A stretch of 64,000 nucleotides of DNA from contig NZ_JAODOO010000018.1 in the NCBI RefSeq assembly GCF_025398335.1, positions 1-64,000 of the forward strand, read 5' to 3'. Shown here piece by piece: positions 17,687-26,388 of this stretch; the first letter of the stretch is position 1, and every line of letters starts with the position of its first letter. Made by a program: the position numbers and the translations under genes. The DNA is from Clostridium sp. CX1 (GTDB lineage Bacteria > Bacillota > Clostridia > Clostridiales > Clostridiaceae). The notes under the pieces were generated by a model. It worked only from the letters and a program-made list of their open reading frames with translations. It was not told where the DNA came from and ran no database searches.

Positions 17687-18175
17687 ATGGAGGCGGCACA
17701 AAAAGAAATTCTACAAAATGACTCCTTATGTGCAAGAGACGTAATAGAAAAATATCCTAAGGAACAGAGATTTACTTTAGCTATACTTCAGGACATACAA
17801 AGAAAGCATAAGTATATACCAAGAGAAGCATTAGAAACTCTTGCTGAATACTTAGATATACCTGTAAGTAAGTTATATGGTATGGCAACTTTTTATAAAG
17901 CTTTAAGCTTAACACCAAAGGGAGAATATATAGTAACTGTATGTGATGGAACAGCTTGTCACGTTGCAGGTTCAATGGTTGCTCTTGATGAGATTGAAAA
18001 GTGCTTAGGTATTAAAGCTGGACAGACAACAGAAGATCTTAAGTTCTCAATTAATACTGTTAACTGCATAGGATGTTGCGCTATAGCACCTGTTATGATG
18101 ATTAATGAGAGATACTATGGGAACCTAACACCTAAAATGGTAAAAGAAATTCTTGATGAATATAGAGGTGAGTAG
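17687..18175 (+). CDS. hytC: Bifurcating hydrogenase subunit, NuoE-like [2Fe-2S] protein
   Basis: The 162-residue thioredoxin-fold [2Fe-2S] protein has ligands Cys86, Cys91, Cys127 and Cys131 (CDGTAC; CIGCC). It corresponds to the small subunit of the NuoEF module and passes electrons around the flavin site. It opens a six-gene cluster in the order NuoE-like, NuoF-like, NuoG-like, ferredoxin, [FeFe]-hydrogenase, ferredoxin. That is the order I recall for hytC-B-D-E1-A-E2 of the NADP-specific hydrogenase/formate dehydrogenase complex of Clostridium autoethanogenum. The symbol is assigned by that synteny. HydC of other bifurcating hydrogenases is the alternative name. Confidence 0.88.
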   Translation: MEAAQKEILQNDSLCARDVIEKYPKEQRFTLAILQDIQRKHKYIPREALETLAEYLDIPVSKLYGMATFYKALSLTPKGEYIVTVCDGTACHVAGSMVALDEIEKCLGIKAGQTTEDLKFSINTVNCIGCCAIAPVMMINERYYGNLTPKMVKEILDEYRGE

Positions 18176-18177
18176 TG

Positions 18178-19983
18178 ATGAGTATAAAGAAAACTATTTA
18201 TGTATGTTGTGGAACAGGTTGTTTAGCTAGAAACAGTATGGAGCTATATGAAGAACTTAAGAAAAAAGTAGCTGAATTAGGGGCAGCAGCTGATGTGCAA
18301 GCTGAATATGAGTTCAAAGCTACAGGCTGTGATGGTCTATGTGAAAAAGGACCTGTAGTAAAGATTCAGCCTGATGATATTGCTTACTTTAAGGTGAAAT
18401 TTGAAGATGCACAGGAAATTGTAGAAAAAACAATAATGAAGGGTGAGGTTATTGATAGACTTCTTTACCTTGAAACTTCAACAAAACAAAGATTAAGAAA
18501 TCATAAACAAAGTGAATTCATGAAAAGACAGATAAAAATAGCACTTAGAAACGTAGGAGAAATAGATCCTGTTGTTTTTGAAGACTATTTAGAGAAAGAT
18601 GGATACAAGGCCCTTCATAAAGTAATCTTCGATATGAAAAAAGGAGATGTTATAGAAGAGGTAACTAAATCCGGCCTTAGAGGAAGAGGTGGTGCAGGTT
18701 TCCCAACAGGACGTAAGTGGAAAACTGCCTTTGGTATAGATACTGATCAAAAGTATGTTGTGTGTAATGGTGACGAAGGTGACCCAGGTGCTTTCATGGA
18801 TAGAAGTATAATGGAAGGCGACCCTCACAGTGTTATAGAAGGTATGGCTATATGTGCTTATGCTATCGGAGCAAACCAAGGCTTTGCATATATAAGAGAT
18901 GAATATGGACTAGCTATTGAAAATATGAAGCTAGCAATAAAACAGGCAAGAGAAAGAGGATATCTTGGTAAAAACATAATGAATAGTGGTTTTGACTTTG
19001 ATATTGACATAGTAAGAGGTGGTGGAGCCTTCGTATGTGGAGAATCTACAGCATTACTATCTTCAATAGAAGGAAAGGTTGGAGAACCAAAAGCTAAGTA
19101 TATCCATACTACTGAAAAGGGATTATGGGGACAGCCTACAGTACTAAATAACGTAGAAACTTGGGCTAATATTCCAATAATAATGAATAAGGGTGGAGAA
19201 TGGTACAGTTCTATAGGAACTATGAAAGATAGTAAAGGTACAAAAGCTTTCTCACTAGTTGGTAAAGTTAAGAATACAGGTCTAGTAGAAGTGCCAATGG
19301 GAACTACTCTTAGAGAGATAATATATGATATCGGCGGCGGAGTACTAAATGATAGAGCCTTTAAAGCAGTTCAAATAGGAGGTCCTTCTGGTGGATGTCT
19401 GCCTGAGGAATACTTAGATTTACAAGTAGACTATGATACTCTAGTTAAGGCTGATTCTATGATGGGTTCTGGCGGTATGATCGTTATGGATGACAGAACT
19501 TGTATGGTTGACGTTGTAAGATACTATCTAAACTTCCTTGCAGAAGAATCCTGTGGAAAATGCGTTCCATGCAGAGAAGGCGTAAAGAGAATGCTTGAGA
19601 TATTAACAGATATATGTGAAGGAAGAGGAAGAGAAGGAGATATAGAAGAACTTCAAAAAATTTGTAAGACTGTAAAGAGTGCAGCATTATGCGGACTTGG
19701 AAAGAGTGCACCAAATCCAGTTGCAGCAGCTATTAGATATTTTAGAGACGAATTTGAAGAGCACATAAGAAATAAGAGATGTCGTGCAGGAGTATGTAAG
19801 GAGCTTACAACTTTTGTCATAGATGAAGAAAAGTGTATTGGTTGTGACTTATGTAAGAAGAACTGCCCTGTGGATGTTATCAGTGGTGAGATTAAAAAGC
19901 CTCACACAATTGATACTGACAAGTGTGTAAGATGTGGTAACTGTATGAACATTTGTAAGTTTAATGCAGTTAAAGTTAAATAG
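18178..19983 (+). CDS. hytB: Bifurcating hydrogenase flavoprotein subunit, NuoF-like
   Basis: The 601-residue protein has three parts. An N-terminal thioredoxin-like [2Fe-2S] domain comes first (VCCGTGCLARNS, ATGCDGLCEKGP). Next is the NuoF core with FMN and NAD(P)H binding (GRGGAGFPTGRKW, GDEGDPGAFMDRS, GGGAFVCGESTAL) and the 4Fe-4S motif ESCGKCVPCREG. A C-terminal two-cluster ferredoxin domain ends it (CIGCDLCKKNCP, CVRCGNCMNIC). It is the pyridine-nucleotide and bifurcation site. NAD versus NADP preference cannot be read reliably here; synteny suggests NADP. ATG 18178 is preferred over the overlapping GTG 18175 by spacing from GAGGTG. Confidence 0.92.
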   Translation: MSIKKTIYVCCGTGCLARNSMELYEELKKKVAELGAAADVQAEYEFKATGCDGLCEKGPVVKIQPDDIAYFKVKFEDAQEIVEKTIMKGEVIDRLLYLETSTKQRLRNHKQSEFMKRQIKIALRNVGEIDPVVFEDYLEKDGYKALHKVIFDMKKGDVIEEVTKSGLRGRGGAGFPTGRKWKTAFGIDTDQKYVVCNGDEGDPGAFMDRSIMEGDPHSVIEGMAICAYAIGANQGFAYIRDEYGLAIENMKLAIKQARERGYLGKNIMNSGFDFDIDIVRGGGAFVCGESTALLSSIEGKVGEPKAKYIHTTEKGLWGQPTVLNNVETWANIPIIMNKGGEWYSSIGTMKDSKGTKAFSLVGKVKNTGLVEVPMGTTLREIIYDIGGGVLNDRAFKAVQIGGPSGGCLPEEYLDLQVDYDTLVKADSMMGSGGMIVMDDRTCMVDVVRYYLNFLAEESCGKCVPCREGVKRMLEILTDICEGRGREGDIEELQKICKTVKSAALCGLGKSAPNPVAAAIRYFRDEFEEHIRNKRCRAGVCKELTTFVIDEEKCIGCDLCKKNCPVDVISGEIKKPHTIDTDKCVRCGNCMNICKFNAVKVK

Positions 19984-19994
19984 GGGGTGCTGCT

Positions 19995-20753
19995 ATGAAA
20001 ATTATAATTGATGGAAAAGCATGTGAAGCAGAACATGGTGAATATATACTACAAGTGGCAAGAAGAAATAACATATATATACCTACATTATGTCACAGCG
20101 ATGCTCTTTCAGGGCTCGGAAGCTGCAGACTTTGTGTAGTTGAAGTAATAGACCGTGGATGGTCAAAGGTTGTAACTTCATGTATATTCCCTATTACTAA
20201 GGAAGTTGAAGTTGTAACAAATTCTAAAAAAATAAGAGAAATGAGAAAAGATATAATCATGCTTCTTCAAGCTAGATGCCCTGAGAATGAAGAACTTAAG
20301 AAAATGGCAGCAGAATTTGGAGTTGAGGAAGAGAGAGTAAATAGATTTAAGCTTGATAGAAGTGAAAACTGTGTACTTTGCGGACTTTGTGCAAGAGCTT
20401 GTGAAGAAATGGGCACTGGTGCTATATCCACAGTTGACAGAGGTATCTTTAAAAAGGTATCTACACCATTTGAAGACCCATCACCAGAATGTATAGGTTG
20501 TGCTGCTTGTGTTAATGTATGTCCAACTAATGCAATAAAAATGGTGGACAAGGATGGAGAAAGAGAAATATGGGGCAAAAAGCTTAAATTACAAGCTTGT
20601 GAAAGCTGTGGTAAGGAATTTGCTACTGTAGACCATTTAAGATTTGCATTTAAGAGATCCGGAGTGGAAATGGAAAAGGCCCTCTGTGAAGATTGTAAGA
20701 GAAAGGCTAGTTTAGAGAACATAAAAAATATTTTTGAAGGTTTAGAGCTGTAG
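19995..20753 (+). CDS. hytD: Iron-sulfur hydrogenase subunit, NuoG N-terminal-like
   Basis: The 252-residue protein has an N-terminal [2Fe-2S] domain (PTLCHSDALSGLGSCRLCVV...C), a His-Cys type region near residues 90-100 and two 4Fe-4S motifs (CVLCGLCARAC; CIGCAACVNVC). A C-terminal CxxC...CxxC zinc-ribbon-like piece (CESCG; CEDCK) extends it beyond the plain ferredoxin-like length. It should wire HytB to the other subunits. It follows hytB by 11 bases with its own ribosome site. Confidence 0.85.
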   Translation: MKIIIDGKACEAEHGEYILQVARRNNIYIPTLCHSDALSGLGSCRLCVVEVIDRGWSKVVTSCIFPITKEVEVVTNSKKIREMRKDIIMLLQARCPENEELKKMAAEFGVEEERVNRFKLDRSENCVLCGLCARACEEMGTGAISTVDRGIFKKVSTPFEDPSPECIGCAACVNVCPTNAIKMVDKDGEREIWGKKLKLQACESCGKEFATVDHLRFAFKRSGVEMEKALCEDCKRKASLENIKNIFEGLEL

Positions 20754-20806
20754 CTTAGAGTTACTTAGAATTGAGAATTGGAAATTAAGGAAGGGTGGTA
20801 AGTTAA

Positions 20807-21361
20807 ATGAAACCAGATCTTAACTCTTTTGTGATGGGGGACCCAAATAAGTGTATCGGATGTAGATCCTGTGAAGTAGCTTGTGCAGCAGCTCATAGAG
20901 AAGATAATACAGGTGCAACAATAGGTACTATGGATACCCCTATAATACCAAGATTGTTTTTTATAAAAAATAAAAATGCAGCTATGGAAATTCAGTGTAG
21001 ACATTGTGAAGATGCTCCTTGTGCAAATTCGTGTCCAGCTGGAGCAATAACTGAAGTAGATGGAAGTATAGTAATAGATGATAAAGCTTGTATAGGATGT
21101 AAGACTTGTAGTCTAGTATGTCCAGTTGGAGCAATTGATTTATTACCAAGGTATGTAGGAAAAGTAGTAAATGGCGGAATTGACCGTAAGTTAACTATAA
21201 TGGCGTATAAGTGTGACATGTGCAAAGAAGCTGGTGGTACACCAAATTGCATTAAGGCATGTCCAAAAGATGCTTTAAAAATAGCTACCCCAAAAGAAGA
21301 TAAGACAGATCGTAATGTTAAAGCGGTTTTAGGGTTACTTAACCTTAACAAAAATCTGTAG
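20807..21361 (+). CDS. hytE1: Four-cluster ferredoxin-like subunit (HytE1/HydN type)
   Basis: The 184-residue electron-transfer protein carries four 4Fe-4S motifs (CIGCRSCEVAC; CRHCEDAPCANSCP; CIGCKTCSLVCP; CDMCKEAGGTPNCIKACP), the arrangement of HydN/FdhB-like subunits. It probably links FdhF to the hydrogenase module. AAGGAAGGGTGG precedes the ATG. The short spacer before it contains a fragment (AGAATTGAGAATTGG) like the dispersed repeats found elsewhere in the window. Confidence 0.85.
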   Translation: MKPDLNSFVMGDPNKCIGCRSCEVACAAAHREDNTGATIGTMDTPIIPRLFFIKNKNAAMEIQCRHCEDAPCANSCPAGAITEVDGSIVIDDKACIGCKTCSLVCPVGAIDLLPRYVGKVVNGGIDRKLTIMAYKCDMCKEAGGTPNCIKACPKDALKIATPKEDKTDRNVKAVLGLLNLNKNL

Positions 21362-21396
21362 GATGTAAAAATCCGGAAAAGAAAGGGATGTTAGAG

Positions 21397-22776
21397 ATGT
21401 CAACAAATACTGCCATAATAAATATAGATAAAGAATTATGTACAGGTTGCAGACGTTGTTCAGATGTTTGTCCTGTTGACGCAATAGAAGGCAAAGAAGG
21501 AGAGCCACAGCAAATAAATGCAGATAAATGCGTAATGTGCGGACAATGTGTACAGACTTGTAAAGGCTATGCTCCTATGTATGAGGAAATTCCAACACCT
21601 AGAAGTAAAAAACTCTATGATAGAGGAATGTTAAAAAGTGTAAAAGAACCTATATTTGCAGCCTTTAATAAAGGTCGTGTAAATGAAGTTAGTGACTTAT
21701 TAGAAAATAAAGATATGTTTAAGGTTGTACAATGTGCACCAGCGGTAAGAGTAGGATTAGCTGAAGATTTTGGCTTAAAACTGGGAACACTTACTCCTGG
21801 AAAACTAGCAGCAGCACTTCGCAGATTAGGTTTTGACAGAGTATATGATACAAACTTTACTGCAGACCTTACCATAATGGAAGAAGGAACTGAGCTTATA
21901 AAAAGAGTAACAGAAGGTGGAACCTTACCAATGTTTACATCCTGCTGTCCAGCATGGGTTAAGTATGTAGAACAAACATATCCAGAACTTATTGCTCATC
22001 TTTCAACCTGTAAATCACCACAGCAGATGGCTGGAGCAGTATTTAAAACCTATGGTGCTAAAATCAATAATGTTAACCCAGCTAGAGTGTTTAGCGCATC
22101 CGTTATGCCATGTACATGTAAACCTTTTGAAGCAGATAGAGAGGAAATGCAGGATAGTGGCCATAGAGATGTAGATGTGGCTATAACAACAAGAGAATTA
22201 GCACAATTAATAAAAGATAAAGGTATTGATTTCAACAGCTTACCTGAAGAAGAGTTTGATAATCCACTAGGAAATTACTCTGGTGCAGGTACTATTTTTG
22301 GTCTAACTGGTGGAGTTATGGAAGCAGCTCTTAGAACAGGCTATGAACTTATAACTAAGCAAGCTATACCAAGTGTAGATCTTACTGCTGTAAGAGGTGG
22401 AGAAGGCTTTAGAACAGCAGAAGTAGAAGTTGGAGACTTAAAGTTAAAGGTTGGAATAGTTTCAGGACTAAAACATGTTGAACCTCTAATGGAAAAGGTA
22501 AAAGCTGGTGAATGTGATTTACATTTTGTAGAAGTTATGACTTGTCCTGAAGGCTGTATAAGCGGAGGCGGACAGCCAAAGCTAATTTTAGATGAAGATA
22601 GGGATTTAGCTTATAATAACAGAAAAGCTGGACTTTACAATCATGATGCAAACTTAGAGATTAGAAAGTCCCATGAAAACCCTGCTATAAAGAAAATATA
22701 TGAAGAGTTCTTTGGAGAACCTTTAGGTCATAAATCCCATGAACTTCTGCATACAAGTTATAAGTGTAGAAAATAG
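21397..22776 (+). CDS. hytA: [FeFe]-hydrogenase catalytic subunit
   Basis: The 459-residue enzyme has two N-terminal 4Fe-4S clusters (CTGCRRCSDVCP; CVMCGQCVQTC) and the H-cluster domain with all three signatures: TSCCPAW (L1), MPCTCKPFEADRE (L2) and MTCPEGCISGGGQP (L3). The C-terminus SHELLHTSYKCRK is the usual small-subunit tail. It makes or oxidises H2. L1 has Ala where most enzymes have Gly, and L2 carries an extra Cys. AAAGGG at 21382-21387 favours ATG 21397 over ATG 21388. A partial copy of its 3' end lies downstream. Confidence 0.95.
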   Translation: MSTNTAIINIDKELCTGCRRCSDVCPVDAIEGKEGEPQQINADKCVMCGQCVQTCKGYAPMYEEIPTPRSKKLYDRGMLKSVKEPIFAAFNKGRVNEVSDLLENKDMFKVVQCAPAVRVGLAEDFGLKLGTLTPGKLAAALRRLGFDRVYDTNFTADLTIMEEGTELIKRVTEGGTLPMFTSCCPAWVKYVEQTYPELIAHLSTCKSPQQMAGAVFKTYGAKINNVNPARVFSASVMPCTCKPFEADREEMQDSGHRDVDVAITTRELAQLIKDKGIDFNSLPEEEFDNPLGNYSGAGTIFGLTGGVMEAALRTGYELITKQAIPSVDLTAVRGGEGFRTAEVEVGDLKLKVGIVSGLKHVEPLMEKVKAGECDLHFVEVMTCPEGCISGGGQPKLILDEDRDLAYNNRKAGLYNHDANLEIRKSHENPAIKKIYEEFFGEPLGHKSHELLHTSYKCRK

Positions 22777-22792
22777 TTTTGACATATCAACC

Positions 22793-22846
22793 ATGTTATG
22801 CCACTAACTTCTGCATACACATTATGAATGTAGAAAGGAGATCTAG
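22793..22846 (+). pseudogene. Remnant of a hydrogenase C-terminus
   Basis: The spacer after hytA contains a diverged direct copy of its 3' end. Bases 22806-22838 match 22742-22774 at most positions. Read in frame it gives CH-stop-LLHTHYECRKE and then a stop at 22844. The HTHY is closer to the usual hydrogenase tail than hytA's own HTSY, so this may be the end of a lost second hydrogenase gene rather than a copy of this one. Confidence 0.6.
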
Positions 22847-22848
22847 TA

Positions 22849-23370
22849 ATGACAAATCGCTTCGTAGTAGCTGACCCTAAAAAATGTATAGGCTGTAGAA
22901 CTTGTGAAATTGCCTGCGTTGTATCTCATTCAGATACAAGTATTTTTGAGGAAGATTCTAGAGATATTCAATTTAATCCTCGTTTAACTGTAATTAAGAC
23001 AGCAAAGGTGAGTGCACCAGTTCAATGTAGGCAGTGTGAAGAATCTCATTGTGCGAAGGTGTGTCCAGTGGACGCTATAAAAAATAAGGATGGCTGTTTA
23101 GTTGTAGATGAAAATCTATGCATAGGCTGTAAAACCTGTATAGTGGCTTGCCCATATGGATTAATTGAGCTAGTTGCACAGTATAAGGATGGAGAGAAAG
23201 TTTACCAAGACAGATTAAAGCGTATTGGTGAAGAAGGTGGAGCTGAAGATAAAGAGAGAATAGTCGCTAACAAGTGTGATCTTTGTAGAGATAGAGATCA
23301 AGGACCAGCTTGTATGGAGGTTTGTCCGACTTCTGCTCTAAGAATAATTAAATATGAAGATATAAGTTAA
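22849..23370 (+). CDS. hytE2: Four-cluster ferredoxin-like subunit (HytE2/HydN type)
   Basis: The 173-residue protein is a paralogue of HytE1 with four 4Fe-4S motifs (CIGCRTCEIAC; CRQCEESHCAKVCP; CIGCKTCIVACP; CDLCRDRDQGPACMEVCP). Two such proteins, one on each side of hytA, complete the Hyt gene set. AAAGGAG sits in the remnant sequence just upstream. It is the last gene of the cluster and shares a bidirectional terminator with the convergent regulator. Confidence 0.87.
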   Translation: MTNRFVVADPKKCIGCRTCEIACVVSHSDTSIFEEDSRDIQFNPRLTVIKTAKVSAPVQCRQCEESHCAKVCPVDAIKNKDGCLVVDENLCIGCKTCIVACPYGLIELVAQYKDGEKVYQDRLKRIGEEGGAEDKERIVANKCDLCRDRDQGPACMEVCPTSALRIIKYEDIS

Positions 23371-23371
23371 A

Positions 23372-23418
23372 ACAAAGTGGACAGTTATGAGATTCTTCTC
23401 CAACTGTCCACTTTATTT
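23372..23418. terminator. Bidirectional terminator between hytE2 and the regulator
   Basis: Perfect 13-bp stem AAAGTGGACAGTT/AACTGTCCACTTT with a 15-base loop. Confidence 0.85.
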
Positions 23419-23438
23419 CATGAGAGATAAATATATTT

Positions 23439-24869
23439 TTAGTGTTTATTAAAATCATCTAAATCAATTTCGTACTTGCTTATTTTTCTATAAATTGTGG
23501 CTTTTCCTATCTTTAACAAAACTGCTGCTTTTACAGCGTTTCCACCGCAGTGTTCAAGTGCTTCCTTTATACAGTTTTTCTCAACCATTTCCAAAGGAAG
23601 TATTTCTTTAGGATGTGGATGATTGTGCTTATGTTCTGGAGAAACTACGTGGGTATGGGTTACTACTGTTCTTATCTTGTTAAGTATATTTGAAGTAATT
23701 AAGGAGTCCTCACAAAGGTAATAAGATCTTTCTACTAGATTTCTAAGTTCACGTATATTTCCATCAAAACTGTAGTTTTTTAGTTTTTCTATATAGGATG
23801 AATCAGGGTATTTAGGATTACATGGATTTTTGGAATTTAATTTAGTAATGAAAAATTGAGCTAAAGGTTCAATATCTTCTTTTCTTTCTTTTAATGGCAG
23901 CAGGTGGAGGTTCATCACGCTAAGTCTATAATAAAGATCACTTCTAAAATTCTTGTTTTCTATCTCCTCTGTAAGAGTTCTGTTGGTTGCAGCAATTACC
24001 CTTACATCAATGGTTTTTTCATAAGTGCCGCCTACCCTTACAATTTTAAGGTTGTCCAATACTCTAAGAAGTTTTGATTGTATGTCTAAAGGAAGTTCAC
24101 CAATCTCATCTAAGAATATAGTTCCGCCGTCAGCAAGTTCAAATTTTCCGGGATTTCCTCCTTTAGAGGCTCCTGTAAAGGCACCTTTTTCATAACCAAA
24201 AAGTTCACTTTCAACCAATTCCCTTGGAATTGCAGCACAGTTTACTGCAACAAAAGGGCCACGATGTCTTGAACTATAATTATGAATTGACTGTGCAAAT
24301 ACTTCTTTTCCTGTACCACTTTGTCCTTCGATTAGTATATTACAATTAGTTTTAGCAGCCTTTTGTGCAAACTCAACTATATTCCTCATTTCCTCAGTTC
24401 TGGTGATTATATCATCAAAGGTAAAGGATGCCTTATATCCTACAACCTTGTTAACAATATTATGTAAGTTTTTGGTATCTCGTAAAGATAGAACTAGTCC
24501 AATATTCTTACCTCTAACTCTAACAGGAATAATATTGGTGGAACACCTTATTTGGGTTCCATTTGAGTAGAAACTGCAGTCTTCATCAAAATGTTTTTCT
24601 CCAGTTAAAAGAATTGTATTTATAATATCATCCTTAAGAATATTGTTTAAATAGGTTTCATATAATACATCTTCTTTTATGCCAAGAGTTTTAACCGCAG
24701 CAATATTTACTTTTTTTATTAAAAGATTTTCGTCTGTAACAATTAAACCATCATTTGAAGAGTCAAAGACAGCTTGAAGTATAAAGGAAGAAATATCATA
24801 TTCCAATATACTATCCATATCTATTCTACACATATCGCCTATATCTGACCAGAATTCTAAATCGTTCAT
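23439..24869 (-). CDS. Sigma-54-dependent transcriptional activator with PAS domain
   Basis: The 476-residue protein has an N-terminal region with a PAS-like sensor (about 25-140, SNDGLIVTDENLLIKKVN). The AAA+ domain follows, with Walker A GQSGTGKE, the sigma-54 contact loop GAFTGA, Walker B FLDEIGEL and the arginine-finger region FRSDLYYRL. A Fis-type helix-turn-helix ends it (GGNAVKAAVLLKIGKATIYRKI). Between AAA+ and HTH lies a linker with six His in 15 residues (about 405-419). The site GGGGAGG sets the start at 24869. It is convergent to the hyt genes and probably controls them, but I found no clear -24/-12 promoter in front of fdhF or hytC. Confidence 0.9.
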   Translation of the reverse strand: MNDLEFWSDIGDMCRIDMDSILEYDISSFILQAVFDSSNDGLIVTDENLLIKKVNIAAVKTLGIKEDVLYETYLNNILKDDIINTILLTGEKHFDEDCSFYSNGTQIRCSTNIIPVRVRGKNIGLVLSLRDTKNLHNIVNKVVGYKASFTFDDIITRTEEMRNIVEFAQKAAKTNCNILIEGQSGTGKEVFAQSIHNYSSRHRGPFVAVNCAAIPRELVESELFGYEKGAFTGASKGGNPGKFELADGGTIFLDEIGELPLDIQSKLLRVLDNLKIVRVGGTYEKTIDVRVIAATNRTLTEEIENKNFRSDLYYRLSVMNLHLLPLKERKEDIEPLAQFFITKLNSKNPCNPKYPDSSYIEKLKNYSFDGNIRELRNLVERSYYLCEDSLITSNILNKIRTVVTHTHVVSPEHKHNHPHPKEILPLEMVEKNCIKEALEHCGGNAVKAAVLLKIGKATIYRKISKYEIDLDDFNKH

Positions 24870-25224
24870 AAAGTGCCTCCCCAAACTTTATTTTACATAA
24901 GAAATGTATTTAGTAAGTAATTAATGTAGAAGTGGAAAAAAACTAATACTTATAAGCTTATTGTAACATATTTTAGCAGTATATTAAATATTTAACTGTT
25001 TCATAATGATATTAAGTAAAAAGTAGCTTTATTATGAGAATAAAATTCTCATAATGATAATATATATTGTAAATTTTAATCATTTTGATACAAAAAATAT
25101 TAGAAGTCAAAATAATATAATTTTATGTTGAATTTACATTGAATTTGTATAATAATTTATATAAACAATATAATTTTTGTGTAAATTTAATGATATATGA
25201 TAGATATTAGGAGGAAGAACTACA
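24870..25224. other. 355-base divergent intergenic region
   Basis: Very AT-rich with no gene. It contains the perfect palindrome at 25031-25055 and the AGGAGGAAG ribosome site of cheX. Confidence 0.5.
25031..25055. promoter_or_regulatory. Perfect palindrome, operator candidate
   Basis: ATTATGAGAAT and ATTCTCATAAT face each other across AAA, followed by GATAAT. The arms resemble Fur-family boxes (TGAGAAT/ATTCTCA) though the spacing is 3 rather than 1. It lies between the divergent regulator and cheX. Confidence 0.45.
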
Positions 25225-25692
25225 ATGAACGTAGAGTATATTGATCCATTTATAGAAGCTACCCAGGATATGCTTAGCCAGGTGGCTAATGCAAAAACTA
25301 CTTTAGGTAAAGTTTTCTCAAGAAATTCGTCCTTTAGCGGAGATAACGTTGTTATAATAGTAGGTATAGCAGGAGATTTGAAAGGACAGGTTATTTTTAA
25401 CTTACGTAATGAATCAGCTTGTAGTATTGCTTCCAGTATGATGTGTGGTATGCCTGTATCTAAATTAGATGACATGGCTAGATCCGCTATTAGTGAACTG
25501 GCAAATATGATTTCAGGAAATGCTGCAACAATATTTTCCACAAAAAAAATAGCTTTAGATATAACACCACCTACCATAATGATAGGAGATAACATAGAGA
25601 TATCTACAACGAAATCTACTTCAGTATGTGCACCTCTTACCATGGAAAACGGTAACTCTTTTGAAATAAATATTTCACTTTCTGATAACTAG
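25225..25692 (+). CDS. cheX: CheX-like chemotaxis phosphatase
   Basis: The 155-residue protein belongs to the CheC/CheX/FliY group that dephosphorylates CheY-P. The key helix motif E..N is in SELANMISGNAATIF (about 90-104). A start like MNVEYIDPFIEATQDML is typical of CheX. No other chemotaxis gene is nearby, so its partner may be an orphan response regulator. Monocistronic, with a terminator at 25707-25746. Confidence 0.85.
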   Translation: MNVEYIDPFIEATQDMLSQVANAKTTLGKVFSRNSSFSGDNVVIIVGIAGDLKGQVIFNLRNESACSIASSMMCGMPVSKLDDMARSAISELANMISGNAATIFSTKKIALDITPPTIMIGDNIEISTTKSTSVCAPLTMENGNSFEINISLSDN

Positions 25693-25706
25693 AATAGAGT
25701 AGTAGC

Positions 25707-25746
25707 AAAAATTCCTGGGCTAGACGATAGTTCAGGAATTTTATTA
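25707..25746 (+). terminator. Terminator of cheX
   Basis: AAAATTCCTG/CAGGAATTTT stem followed by ATTATT. Confidence 0.75.
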
Positions 25747-25860
25747 TTATCTCTTTAGTAATTTGGTCAGCAAATATAGAATTCATTAAAATAAAGGAAT
25801 TTAAAGACCAATGTAGAATTTAAAATTTAATGTATTTTTAAGCGGTAAAGAGGTGGAAGT

Positions 25861-26388
25861 ATGTTAGATGTAAATATAGATTTTGGAGATATCAGTGTGT
25901 CAAGGATAGAAAAGGTTGATTTGCCGCAGATCGAAATGTGTATGGAGCTTGAAAAACAGTTCTTAGGAGGTATAGACAATTTAGATGAGTTGTCAGAAAG
26001 GTTTTGGGAAAGCTATATAAGCGAATGTGAGTTTTTCCTAAAGATAAATAAAAGAGAAAAATTAATTGGAATTTTGAAGGGAAGAATGGAATTTAAAAAC
26101 CCTAATGAAGTATGGATTTGGTTTTTCTATCTTAATGATAACTATAAAGACACTGATTTAGGTAGCAAAATAATTAAAGAATTAATTAAATACTTTTCAG
26201 AGGAATATGGTACAGATATATTTTTCACTAGAGTAGCGAAAAACGATTCCCTAAATATTAGTTTTTGGAAAGAAGTTGGATTTGAAACAGTTAGAATGGT
26301 AAAGAATTTTTATCGTATTGATAATGAGTATGTAGACATGTTAATTATGAAAAAGATATTAACCAGTAATAAATTTAATACAATATAA
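25861..26388 (+). CDS. GNAT family acetyltransferase
   Basis: The 175-residue protein has the GNAT pattern: strand-rich N-terminus, VWIWFFYLNDNYKDTDLGSKII as the acetyl-CoA binding beta4-alpha3 region (about 83-104), and FTRVAKNDSLNISFWKEVGFE as the C-terminal motif. Substrate unknown. AGAGGTGGAAGT precedes the ATG. It stands alone between cheX and the SPOR-like gene. The pyrophosphate-loop sequence is weaker than the textbook Q/RxxGxG/A, so the substrate class cannot be guessed. Confidence 0.78.
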   Translation: MLDVNIDFGDISVSRIEKVDLPQIEMCMELEKQFLGGIDNLDELSERFWESYISECEFFLKINKREKLIGILKGRMEFKNPNEVWIWFFYLNDNYKDTDLGSKIIKELIKYFSEEYGTDIFFTRVAKNDSLNISFWKEVGFETVRMVKNFYRIDNEYVDMLIMKKILTSNKFNTI

